This document shows, in pieces, positions 19,930 to 27,479 of a stretch of DNA of 64,000 nt (the first letter of the stretch is position 1; each line of letters starts with the position of its first letter). Origin of the DNA: Hymenobacter perfusus (GTDB lineage: Bacteria; Bacteroidota; Bacteroidia; Cytophagales; Hymenobacteraceae); NCBI RefSeq assembly GCF_003944765.1, contig NZ_RWIU01000002.1, forward strand, positions 248,001-312,000. Reading direction: 5' to 3'. A model generated the notes under the pieces. The model was not told the origin of the DNA, ran no database searches, and saw only the letters and a list, made by a program, of their open reading frames with translations. The position numbers were made by a program, and so were the translations under genes.

Positions 19930-20286
19930 ATGAAAAAAGTACGCAATATGAAACGGCCGTTTGCAGTAGCAATACTGAGTCTGACGTTGTTCCAGTTTTC
20001 GGCGCAGAGCGCGGTTGCCGTGGGCACTTACAGCAACGCCAGAACCTACGTTTCGGCCAATGAGCAGCAGATGCAGGCCGCTATTGGCTGGGCCGCTATT
20101 GCCGCTGGTGTAGCCGTAGTGGGAGCGGCCGTGGGGGCCGTGGTGGGGGCCTATGAAGTAGGCACTATTGTGGGCCATGCCGCCCACGACCTGTTTGGTA
20201 AGCAAACGGAAGTTTCCTATGATTTTGAGCGGGCCAATTATGCGGCCAGCGACTTCTCGGAATTCGACCGAACCGCTGCTAACTGA
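19930..20286 (+). CDS. Small Sec-exported protein 1 with glycine-zipper hydrophobic core
   Basis: 118 residues from MKKVRNMKRP; a second ATG at 19948 is also possible. A signal peptide ends after residue 30 (SAVA-VG), followed by GTYSNARTY. A long hydrophobic stretch (about 50-83) carries regularly spaced glycines at 65, 69, 73, 78 and 82. A polar tail ends ASDFSEFDRTAAN. There are no cysteines in the mature part. It shares the cleavage-site position, the G[ST]Y[ST] start and the [SND]DF[ST]xFD tail with the next two genes, so the three are paralogues. I do not recognise a named family. Beside DUF5819- and HTTM-type genes it may be the precursor of an exported membrane-active peptide; that is inference. 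Confidence 0.8.
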   Translation: MKKVRNMKRPFAVAILSLTLFQFSAQSAVAVGTYSNARTYVSANEQQMQAAIGWAAIAAGVAVVGAAVGAVVGAYEVGTIVGHAAHDLFGKQTEVSYDFERANYAASDFSEFDRTAAN

Positions 20287-20329
20287 TTTTTTCTCACGCA
20301 CAATCAAGCTTAAAAACAACTTGCTGACC

Positions 20330-20665
20330 ATGAAAAAATTACACAAAACCCCACGTGTTATCGCCACTTGCCTGCTGATGTTGCTGCTGCTCACGGCTTC
20401 TCTCCAGAACGCCGTAGCCTTCGGGAGTTACACGCACATAAGTGCTCCAAACGCCACGCAAAGCCAGATGGCACCCGCAGTGTTCCCGGCCGTGGCTGCC
20501 GTAGCCTTTGGCGTGGTGGTAGTGGGAGCCTTTGCTTACGGCGTATACACTGGCTACACGGAAGCATCCAGAGGCAAGGAAGCAGAGGTAATCAGTTCCG
20601 TTTCCCTGGACATGTACCAGAGTGATGATTTTTCCCGGTTCGACCTGAATCAAGCCGCTATTTAG
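20330..20665 (+). CDS. Small Sec-exported protein 2, paralogue of protein 1
   Basis: 111 residues. The signal peptide (MKKLHKTPRVIATCLLMLLL) cleaves after residue 30 (NAVA-FG), followed by FGSYTHIS. A hydrophobic core lies at about 48-76 with glycines at 61, 66, 71 and 75. A charged linker (EASRGKEAEV) leads to the tail QSDDFSRFDLNQAAI. It lies 43 bp after protein 1 and is probably cotranscribed. There is no cysteine after the signal peptide. The family is not recognised. Confidence 0.8.
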   Translation: MKKLHKTPRVIATCLLMLLLLTASLQNAVAFGSYTHISAPNATQSQMAPAVFPAVAAVAFGVVVVGAFAYGVYTGYTEASRGKEAEVISSVSLDMYQSDDFSRFDLNQAAI

Positions 20666-20825
20666 CCGGCATCCTCCCAACAAACTTTCCTGACCAGGAG
20701 GGTTTTGGGCAGGTAGCCAGCAGTATCGCCTTACTGCCGCATTCCTTATTTCTGCGCATAGCATCAACGCATACGTCCCGACCCGGGCTGGCGCACTTGT
20801 TCCTCTCTTCTATACGACTTCTTCC

Positions 20826-21167
20826 ATGAAACAGACTTCCTCCCTGTCCCGTCTTGCTGCCAGTGGCCTGCTGACGGTTGCCTTGCTAACCATTTCGGCC
20901 CGGAGCACCGTGGCCCTCGGCAGCTACAGCCAGGCCTCAGGCACTGCCCAGGCCCCAACGGCTACTTCCTGGCTTTCCCTGCTGAGTATCGGTACGTTCC
21001 AGGCTCACAACGCCTATCCTGGGCCGGGTGATACTACGGCCATGCAATACATAATCGGGCCTCTGCAGGCGGCCACCTTCACCATAGGCGGCACTCAACC
21101 CACCATCCCTGATAACTACAGCAGCAACGACTTTACGGAGTTCGACCACGAAGCCGCCGCAAGGTAA
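20826..21167 (+). CDS. Small Sec-exported protein 3, diverged paralogue
   Basis: 113 residues. The signal peptide cleaves after residue 30 (STVA-LG), followed by LGSYSQAS. The middle is less hydrophobic than in proteins 1 and 2: WLSLLSIGTF near 49-58, a PGPGDTT turn, then YIIGPLQAATFTIGG. The C-terminus SSNDFTEFDHEAAAR keeps the shared tail motif. It sits 50 bp before the DUF5819-type gene. The loss of the continuous glycine-rich core may mean a different role, for example partner or immunity; this is untested. Confidence 0.78.
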   Translation: MKQTSSLSRLAASGLLTVALLTISARSTVALGSYSQASGTAQAPTATSWLSLLSIGTFQAHNAYPGPGDTTAMQYIIGPLQAATFTIGGTQPTIPDNYSSNDFTEFDHEAAAR

Positions 21168-21217
21168 CTCCAGGCTCCGGCTCTGGTACTTTATCCGTTC
21201 ATTTCCAGCCCTGCTCT

Positions 21218-21928
21218 ATGAAACTGACTTTCCTGGCCCGCTTGTTTCCCCGGCGTTACTGGTGGTTACTGCACGCGGTACTGGTTACGCTGCTGGTCGG
21301 CCACTTCTCGGTGGTGGCATTCAGCATGCTGCCGGCTAACCCGCTCAGTCACCAGTACAAATATCAGTTGCAGGCGTACATGAATCCGTGGTTTTCACAA
21401 ACCTGGAATCTGTTTGCGCCCAACCCCATTGCCTCCAACCAGCGGCTGCTGTTCCAGTACGAAATTTACCAGAAGGGCCAGGCGCAGCGCACCGGCTGGG
21501 TTGATGTGGTTGAGCCGCTCACTACCCTTAAAAAGGGCAGCTACTGGTCGCCGGTGCAGCGAATACTCAAGCACATTTCGGCCTCTACCAACGAGGTAAT
21601 CGAGGTGCAAAACAAGGCCATCAAATTTGCGGCCCAGCAGGATACGCTGGCCAAGGATACGGTTAAGACCAGGCGGTTTCTGCGGGCCGTTGTGAGCAGC
21701 TCGCCGGGGCATCGGGCCATTCTGCAGTATTCGCGGCATACGTTTCGCCGCCTGGCCGCCACCAACCCGGCTTGGGCCAGTCCCGATTCGGTGCGCGTGG
21801 TGTACCAGGTGCTCAATCAGGAGTTTCCCCGCTTCTCCAAACGGGAGCTGGATTACTTCGATGAGCGCAACTCTCGCTACTCTCACCTGACCAGTGAGCC
21901 TCACCGCCTGTATCTGGTGCGCCACTGA
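21218..21928 (+). CDS. DUF5819 family protein (SdpA-like position)
   Basis: 236 residues. One membrane helix lies at about 16-38, followed by a soluble domain. The signature NPWFSQTWNLFAPNP (56-70) and LLFQYEIYQKGQ match the DUF5819 family as I know it; proteins of that type are commonly encoded with HTTM proteins. The rest (residues 75-236) is soluble with several RHTFRRLA-like basic patches, and no catalytic motif is evident. In Bacillus, SdpA and the HTTM protein SdpB together convert the exported SdpC precursor into the SDP toxin. The arrangement here (small exported proteins, this gene, HTTM gene) parallels that system. The gene is 50 bp after protein 3 and 27 bp before the HTTM gene. 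Confidence 0.75.
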   Translation: MKLTFLARLFPRRYWWLLHAVLVTLLVGHFSVVAFSMLPANPLSHQYKYQLQAYMNPWFSQTWNLFAPNPIASNQRLLFQYEIYQKGQAQRTGWVDVVEPLTTLKKGSYWSPVQRILKHISASTNEVIEVQNKAIKFAAQQDTLAKDTVKTRRFLRAVVSSSPGHRAILQYSRHTFRRLAATNPAWASPDSVRVVYQVLNQEFPRFSKRELDYFDERNSRYSHLTSEPHRLYLVRH

Positions 21929-21955
21929 TGTTCCGTCACCTAATTCCTTCCTCCC

Positions 21956-22894
21956 ATGCTTCCCACTACTGATTCGCTGCGCAATTCCATCGGGCTGTCG
22001 GCATTCCGGTGCCTGTTGGCCGGGCTGGTCATGAAAAACATGATTTTCTACCTCCCCATGGCCGATAATCTGCTGGGAGCCGAAGCCATTGTTGATTACG
22101 ACACGTATCTGGGCACCATGTACGCGCAGGGCCTGCACTACTTCATCTACCCGTTTCACGCGCCCTACGCGCCGCAGCTGTTTGTCATTCTCACCTTCTG
22201 CGTCGCCTTTCTGCTGTTCTTCGGCATTTTTGGCCGGATAACGGCCCTGGTACTCTGGCTGCTGCTGGTGCTGTTCAAGCTGCGCAACGGGTTTATTCTT
22301 GATGGTTCCGACAACGTGATTGAGGTGACCCTGCCTTTCCTGATTCTGGCCGACGCGTACCGCTACAACACGCTCAGCTCCACTACGGCCGCCCCCAAAA
22401 CGGGTACGCTGGCCGAAATGGGACGACTGGTGATGCGCTACGCGTCGCTGGCGTTACTGATTCAGGTCTGCTTCGTGTACTTTTTCACCGCCCTGGCCAA
22501 GTTGCAGGGTGATTTGTGGCTCAATGGCACGGCCACTTACTACACAATGCGGGTCGACGAGTTCCGGCAAACCGACTGGAATATTGCCCTGACCCAGAAC
22601 CACTATTTCGTGGTTCTGAGCACGTATTTCACCATTCTCTGGGAGCTTTCTTTTGCCTTCCTGATCTGGTTCCGCAAAACCCGCTGGGTGGTGATAGTAG
22701 GCGGCTTTCTGCTACATGTGGGCATCTGGTACTTCATGCGGATTGACAATTTCTCCTGGATTATGATTGGCTCCTACGCCATGTTCATCACCAACCGTGA
22801 CTACGTGCGGCTGCTGGCTTATGTGCGGCAACTGGTAGGGCGGCAGAGCCGCTCCCGGGAGCTTGCGCCGGCTGCCGGCCAGCTTACCACCTGA
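21956..22894 (+). CDS. HTTM domain membrane protein (SdpB-like)
   Basis: 312 residues with about seven hydrophobic segments. Features of the HTTM family (horizontally transferred transmembrane domain, related to vitamin K-dependent gamma-carboxylase and to SdpB) are the N-terminal LSAFRCLLAGLVMKNMIFYL, the central LVLFKLRNGFILDGSDNV, then VCFVYFFTALAKLQGDLWLNGTA, and a C-terminal block with LHVGIWYFMRIDNFSW. It would act in the inner membrane. SdpB in Bacillus is needed to mature the SDP killing peptide. The gene follows the DUF5819-type gene by 27 bp. Its last codons form the left arm of a 22-bp perfect hairpin. Confidence 0.85.
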   Translation: MLPTTDSLRNSIGLSAFRCLLAGLVMKNMIFYLPMADNLLGAEAIVDYDTYLGTMYAQGLHYFIYPFHAPYAPQLFVILTFCVAFLLFFGIFGRITALVLWLLLVLFKLRNGFILDGSDNVIEVTLPFLILADAYRYNTLSSTTAAPKTGTLAEMGRLVMRYASLALLIQVCFVYFFTALAKLQGDLWLNGTATYYTMRVDEFRQTDWNIALTQNHYFVVLSTYFTILWELSFAFLIWFRKTRWVVIVGGFLLHVGIWYFMRIDNFSWIMIGSYAMFITNRDYVRLLAYVRQLVGRQSRSRELAPAAGQLTT

Positions 22895-22943
22895 AGCAGG
22901 CATGCGGGGAGCGGGCCGTCACCCGCATGCCTGCTTCAGGTGG
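22887..22943 (+). terminator. Very strong hairpin overlapping the HTTM stop codon
   Basis: A perfect 22-bp inverted repeat (22887-22908 with 22922-22943) has a 13-nt loop. The left arm includes the stop codon of the HTTM gene. There is no T run after the stem, so it may be a U-independent terminator, a 3'-end stabiliser or a processing site. It divides the peptide/HTTM group from the next gene. Confidence 0.6.
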
Positions 22944-23058
22944 TGCCGGAGTGGGCCTCGGCCGCTTCTTTTCTGTCCTGTCTGGCTACCTGCTGCACAG
23001 TACCTGCCAGCCAATATTGCGCGGCGCGGGCCGCAACCGTTCCTAACCTCCCCATTCG

Positions 23059-23604
23059 ATGAAAAAAAACCTGCTACTCCCTTTGTTTACCTGGACGCTG
23101 TTCACCACGCTGGTGTATCTGGTGGTGCTGTACACGGTGCTCTACGGCTGGATTGATAACGAAACCGGCCTTTTTCCGGCCGACAAAATGATTCTGCTCC
23201 CGGTGCTGCCCGGTCTGCTTATGCTGCTGATAGAAGGCATTATGCATGCCATTCCCATTTATCAGCACCGTCTGGAAGCGTTCCGAACGGGGGAAAGCCC
23301 CGCCCGGTGGTTCTGGCTGGTACCGCTCCTCTCGCTCGGGGTGCTGGTGTTTTGCGCGGGCCTCGACCTGCTTTACTGCCAGCTGGTGGATGCCACTATT
23401 CCGCATTCGTACGCCGAGACAGTAGCACAGATTTCGGTTAACAGCGGCAGCGTGCCGAAGGACTCGGTTGTGCGCTCGTTCGCGCAGCTGCCTTTCTTCG
23501 CTCAGAATATCTTTCTCAATACCATTACCATTGTGCTGGGTAACTTCTTAGCCTTGCTGGTGGGCCGCAGTATCGCCAAACCATTGGCGGTAAAGCTTAC
23601 TTAG
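23059..23604 (+). CDS. DUF4199-like four-helix membrane protein
   Basis: 181 residues with four predicted membrane helices at about 8-30, 46-64, 84-105 and 150-172. The extramembrane loop between helices 3 and 4 (LLYCQLVDATIPHSY to VVRSFAQLPFF) and the final GNFLALLVGRSIAKP resemble the Bacteroidota DUF4199 family. Its function is unknown. It lies 164 bp after the HTTM gene, beyond the strong hairpin, so it may have its own promoter. A multi-helix membrane protein at this place could protect the producer, as SdpI does in Bacillus, but there is no sequence evidence for that. Confidence 0.7.
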   Translation: MKKNLLLPLFTWTLFTTLVYLVVLYTVLYGWIDNETGLFPADKMILLPVLPGLLMLLIEGIMHAIPIYQHRLEAFRTGESPARWFWLVPLLSLGVLVFCAGLDLLYCQLVDATIPHSYAETVAQISVNSGSVPKDSVVRSFAQLPFFAQNIFLNTITIVLGNFLALLVGRSIAKPLAVKLT

Positions 23605-23884
23605 CCCGCTGCCATTACCGGAGCTAGTTCCTACGTGCCCGATTATGTGCTGACCAAACATAGGATACGGGAAGCAACTTTGGTAAGCAGCGCAAAGAAC
23701 CTGAGTACAGCCCACCGCCGCATGGCAGCAGGAAGCTGCCAGGTAGCCCCGACCAGTAAGGCAGTGCCGATGGTGGGTAGAATAGTCAATAGAATGAAGG
23801 ATGTGCTGAGTTGAATACCGCGTAGCTGGTCAAAAAAAGTGGCTTACAGAGAATATAAAACGGCCCAATGTGGCGGGGAATAGT

Positions 23885-24070
23885 AACCCAAGTTGCGGAG
23901 CAGGTTCCGGTCCGGCGGCTTTTTCAGCCGTCGGACCGGTCGTAGGGCGAACGAGGTGGCGTGGCCGAAAAGACGTGCCGTATGCGCTTACGGCGACCGG
24001 TCCGGCGGCTGAAAAAAGCCGCCGGACCGGAACCCAGGCCAGTCGTCCTGCATCCTCCACAACTTGGGTT
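23885..24070. mobile_element. MITE-like palindromic element (186 bp)
   Basis: The terminal inverted repeats are AACCCAAGTTGCGG (23885-23898) and CCACAACTTGGGTT (24057-24070), 13 of 14 matching. Just inside the left end and near the right end lie two long hairpins built on CCGGTCCGGCGGCT and its complement; the right-hand one is perfect over 14 bp with a GAAAAA loop. No coding capacity. The ends match the TIR of the transposase remnant that starts 4 bp further on (AACCTAAGTTGCGG), so the element was probably mobilised by that family. The 280 bp before it (23605-23884) hold nothing recognisable. Confidence 0.7.
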
Positions 24071-24074
24071 ATCT

Positions 24075-24480
24075 AACCTAAGTTGCGGAAGGTTATAGGA
24101 CGCACCGGTCCAGTGCCTGTACGAAGACGAATAGTCCAATGCTGAGCGCAAAGCCTGCGGCGGACGTGGTACGAAACTTCTTCGGGAAGCGGGCTGTATG
24201 CTGGCTGAAGCAGGTTTCGCTGCCGTGACGGGAATGCTGAATGAGAAACGAGTCGATGACGTAGCGGGCTCCCGTGTGCAGGGCCTGGAGCACCTAGTCG
24301 AAGGTGGCGAATAACTTGTTCAGCACGTCTTTGAGCGGGTGCAACCGTTGGAAAGCACCACTCTCGTCCAGCTCACGCTGCCCCCAATGCGCCTGCATAT
24401 ACTGCCGAGCTTGGTCCATGTTGCCGCCAAAGTAAAGTGCCTCAATCAGCGCCGTCGTGGCAACCTACATGTCGGACAGG
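24075..24480 (-). mobile_element. Decayed IS982-family insertion sequence (transposase pseudogene)
   Basis: Minus-strand reading from about 24465 gives TALIEALYFGGNMDQARQYM, then RLHPLKDVLNKLFATF, an in-frame stop near 24293, then VLQALHTGARYVIDSF, directly joined to ETCFSQHTARFPKKF and AAGFALSIGLFVFVQALDR before a stop. These match N-terminal, central (yxIDSxP) and C-terminal blocks of IS982-type transposases. The roughly 150 residues that should separate VIDSF from ETCFSQ are gone. The reading ends within about 20 bp of the inverted repeat AACCTAAGTTGCGG (24075-24088), as expected for an IS end. The element is inactive. Confidence 0.7.
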
Positions 24481-24520
24481 TGCCGGCGCGGATCCGGTGC
24501 GGGTGTCCATGCTGGATGAC

Positions 24521-24661
24521 GGACTAAACACATTTGAAAAACGGTCCTGCGTTTCCAGCGTCTGGAGCCACTTCAGGTTTTGGCAACCAGAAATGGCTCA
24601 CACCCAAAATGCCTTTTGCGTGCCTGTTGAATGGTCGAGCATTTTCAAATGCGTTTAGTCT
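24521..24661. mobile_element. Second MITE-like element (141 bp)
   Basis: The ends are 20-bp inverted repeats matching at 18 positions: GGACTAAACACATTTGAAAA (24521-24540) and TTTTCAAATGCGTTTAGTCT (24642-24661). The interior is noncoding. The TIR is unlike that of the neighbouring IS982-type remnant, so it belongs to another family. No clear target duplication was seen. Confidence 0.55.
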
Positions 24662-24707
24662 GGGGCGGGTTTGCGGACTTGTTGAAATTGAAACGTAGTT
24701 TCGAAGG

Positions 24708-27470
24708 ATGGTTACCCGCTTCCTGGTTCGTTTTTGGTTGTGTTGCAGTTTGTACGCCGGCATTGGTGGGCTGGCGGGCTGCACGCAGGCCGCGCCGAAG
24801 CGGCAGTACACCATCGGCTTTTCGCAGTGTACCAACGGCGACGCCTGGCGGCAGGCCATGCTGGCTGGCATGCAGAAGGAACTGAGCTTCCACCCCGAGG
24901 TGCGCTTCCGCATGAAGGATGCCCGGTACAGCTCGGCTTTGCAGCAGCAGCAGATCCGGGAGTTTCTGCGGGAAGGCATCGACCTGCTCATTGTATCGGC
25001 CAACGAAACCGAGCCGGTGACGCCCATTGTGGAGGAGGCCTACAACCGGGGCATTCCGGTGGTGATTCTGGACCGGCGCACCACCTCCAAGCTCTACACC
25101 GCCTACGTGGGTGGTAACAACCTGGAGGTGGGCCAGACGGCGGCCCGCTACGCCGCCGGCCTGCTGGGCGGGCGGGGCCAGGTGCTGGAAGTGCTGGGCG
25201 CGCCCGGCTCCAGTCCCGCCATCGACCGGCACCGGGGCTTCGCGCAGGCCCTGGCCGAGTATCCGGGGATGCAGCTGGTGGCCCGGGTGAACAGCAACTG
25301 GGAGCGGCCCTCGGTGCTGACGCAACTGCCCGCCGTGCTGCGGCAGCACCCCGAAGTTGACCTCATTTTTGCCCACAACGACCGGCTGGCGCTGGGGGCC
25401 TACCAGGTGTGTAAGCAGCTGGGCCGGGAGCGGCAGGTGCGCATTGTGGGCGTGGATGGTCTGCCGGGGCCGCACGGCGGTATTCAGCTGGTGCAGGATG
25501 GCATCATCAACTCCACGCTGCTGTATTCGCCGGGCGGGGAGGAGGCCATCCGCACGGCCATGCGCATTTTGCAGCACCAGCCCTTCGAGAAGGAAAACCC
25601 GCTCAGCACGATGGTTATCGACTCGACCAACGTGCTGACGATGAAGCTGCAGACCGAAAAGCTCAGCAGTCAGCAGCAGGATATCCGGCGGCAGCAGCGG
25701 CTGTTGCAGCAGCAGCGGGCCACGTACGCCAGTCAGCAGACGGTATTGTACGTGCTGGCGGCGGCCTTGCTGGGCGCGGCCGGGCTGGGCGTGCTGGTGT
25801 GGCGGGCCTTCCGGGCCAACCGGCGCATTACGCGGCGGCTGGCCTTGCAGAACGAGGAAATCAGGGCGCAGCGCAACCAGATTCAGGAGTTTGCCGAGCA
25901 GGCCCGGGTGGAAACCGAGGCCAAGCTGCGCTTCTTCACCAACTTCAGCCACGAGCTGCGCACCCCGCTCACCCTCATTCTGGGGCCGGTGGAGGAAATG
26001 CTTACCAGCGGCCCGAACCTGCCCGCCGCCCAGCGCCACGACCTGAGCCTGGTGCGTCGCAATGCCCAGCGGCTGCTGCAACTGGTCAATCAGCTCATGG
26101 ATTTCCGCAAGATTGACGTGGGCAAGATGCCGGTGCGCGCTACCGAGGGCAACCTGGTGGTCTTCGTGCGCGAGATTATGGACGTGTTTGAGCGGCCGGC
26201 CCGGCAGCGCGGTATCCGTCTCCGGTTTCTGCCTGCCGAGCCGGCCCTGTTGCTCTGGTTCGATGCCAACGTGCTTGATAAGGTGTTCTTCAACCTGCTC
26301 AGCAACTCCCTCAAATTCACGCCCGAAGGTGGCCAGATTACCGTGAGCATGCAGCGCGTGCCCGCTGAAAACGCCGTGCGCGTGAGCGTGGAGGACACCG
26401 GCCGGGGCATTTCGGAGCAGGACCGGGCCCACATTTTCGAGTGGTTTTACCAGGGGCAGCAGTCGGTGGCGAAGGGCTCGGGCATGGGGTTGGCGCTGGC
26501 TCTGGGCCTCACCCGGCTGCACCAAGGCACGCTTTCGTTTACCAGTCAGCCCGGCCGGGGCAGCACGTTTGTGGTCACGCTGCCGCTGGAACTGCCCCAG
26601 GAACTGAAATCGGCGGAAGCCGTAGTGCCACTCAACCTGGGCTTCTCGGTGGAAGAGGACCTGCTGCCCGCCCTGCGCCCCGAGCCCGAGGCGGCCGTGA
26701 GCGGGAGTGAAGCCCTGGTTTTGGTCATTGAGGACAATCCCGAAGTCAACGCCTTTCTGGTACAGAAGCTGCGACCCCACTTTCAGGTTAGCGCGGCGTT
26801 TGATGGAGCCCGGGGCCTGGAGCTGGCCGCCGACAGCATCCCCGACCTGATTATCTGCGACGTGATGCTGCCCGAGCTGAGCGGCCTGGAAGTGGTGGCC
26901 CGCTTGAAAAGCGACTGGCGCACCTCCCACATTCCGGTGGTGCTGCTTACGGCCCGGGGCGCTTCGGAGCAGCAGGTGGAAGGCGTGCAGGCCGGCGCCG
27001 ATTTGTACCTGACCAAGCCTTTCAACCCCACCTTCCTGCTGGAAAGCGTGCGGACGCTGCTCAGCAACCGCGAGAAGCAGCGGGAGCATTTCCGCCGGGA
27101 GCTGTCGGTGCAGACGGCCACCGTGGCCCCGCAGCGCGTGGACCAGAAGTTCCTGGCCGACCTCACCGCCATTGTGGAAGCCAACCTCTCGCGCTCCGAG
27201 CTGAACGTGGAGGACGTGGCCCGCAGCCTGGGCATCTCGCGGGTGCAGCTCTACCGCAAGGTGAAGGCCGTGCTGGGCACCGGCGTCACGGATTTCATCC
27301 AGGGCATCCGCCTCACCAAGGCCCGCCAGCTGCTGCTCTCCGACGAGCTGACCATTGCCGAAGTGGCCTACCAGCTGGGCTTCTCTTCGCCCTCGTACTT
27401 CTCCACCAGCTTCAAGGCCCGCTACCAGGTGTCGCCCTCCGAGTTCCGGGCTTTGCATACCACGGCGTAA
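24708..27470 (+). CDS. Hybrid two-component sensor/regulator with periplasmic sugar-binding domain (fructan locus)
   Basis: 920 residues. After a signal with a possible lipobox (GLAGC), residues 33-310 form a periplasmic-binding-protein fold of the ribose/LacI type (YTIGFSQCTNGDAWRQAM, then IPVVILDRR and FAHNDRLALGAY). A membrane helix at about 346-366 follows, then a histidine kinase with His415 in NFSHELRTPL, an N box (NLLSNSLKFTPEGG) and G boxes (DTGRGIS, GSGMGLAL). A receiver has Asp718 in ICDVMLPELSG. A C-terminal AraC-type DNA-binding domain includes VEDVARSLGISRVQLYRKV and IAEVAYQLGFSSPSYF. This domain order matches BT1754 of Bacteroides thetaiotaomicron, which binds fructose and activates a fructan locus. 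The neighbouring SusCD, GH32, porter and fructokinase genes fit the same role. A GAAAC/GTTTC mini-hairpin sits 5 bp before the start. Confidence 0.93.
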   Translation: MVTRFLVRFWLCCSLYAGIGGLAGCTQAAPKRQYTIGFSQCTNGDAWRQAMLAGMQKELSFHPEVRFRMKDARYSSALQQQQIREFLREGIDLLIVSANETEPVTPIVEEAYNRGIPVVILDRRTTSKLYTAYVGGNNLEVGQTAARYAAGLLGGRGQVLEVLGAPGSSPAIDRHRGFAQALAEYPGMQLVARVNSNWERPSVLTQLPAVLRQHPEVDLIFAHNDRLALGAYQVCKQLGRERQVRIVGVDGLPGPHGGIQLVQDGIINSTLLYSPGGEEAIRTAMRILQHQPFEKENPLSTMVIDSTNVLTMKLQTEKLSSQQQDIRRQQRLLQQQRATYASQQTVLYVLAAALLGAAGLGVLVWRAFRANRRITRRLALQNEEIRAQRNQIQEFAEQARVETEAKLRFFTNFSHELRTPLTLILGPVEEMLTSGPNLPAAQRHDLSLVRRNAQRLLQLVNQLMDFRKIDVGKMPVRATEGNLVVFVREIMDVFERPARQRGIRLRFLPAEPALLLWFDANVLDKVFFNLLSNSLKFTPEGGQITVSMQRVPAENAVRVSVEDTGRGISEQDRAHIFEWFYQGQQSVAKGSGMGLALALGLTRLHQGTLSFTSQPGRGSTFVVTLPLELPQELKSAEAVVPLNLGFSVEEDLLPALRPEPEAAVSGSEALVLVIEDNPEVNAFLVQKLRPHFQVSAAFDGARGLELAADSIPDLIICDVMLPELSGLEVVARLKSDWRTSHIPVVLLTARGASEQQVEGVQAGADLYLTKPFNPTFLLESVRTLLSNREKQREHFRRELSVQTATVAPQRVDQKFLADLTAIVEANLSRSELNVEDVARSLGISRVQLYRKVKAVLGTGVTDFIQGIRLTKARQLLLSDELTIAEVAYQLGFSSPSYFSTSFKARYQVSPSEFRALHTTA

Positions 27471-27479
27471 GGTAGAGCA

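Noticed and set aside
23900..24040. Paired hairpins as transcription terminators of the DUF4199-like gene
   Set aside because: They lie about 300 bp after the stop and inside an element bounded by terminal inverted repeats, which a mobile element explains better.
24645..27458. A 937-residue open frame antisense to the hybrid regulator
   Set aside because: Low-complexity His/Gln/Gly-rich translation without any motif; the plus strand encodes all expected kinase and receiver motifs.
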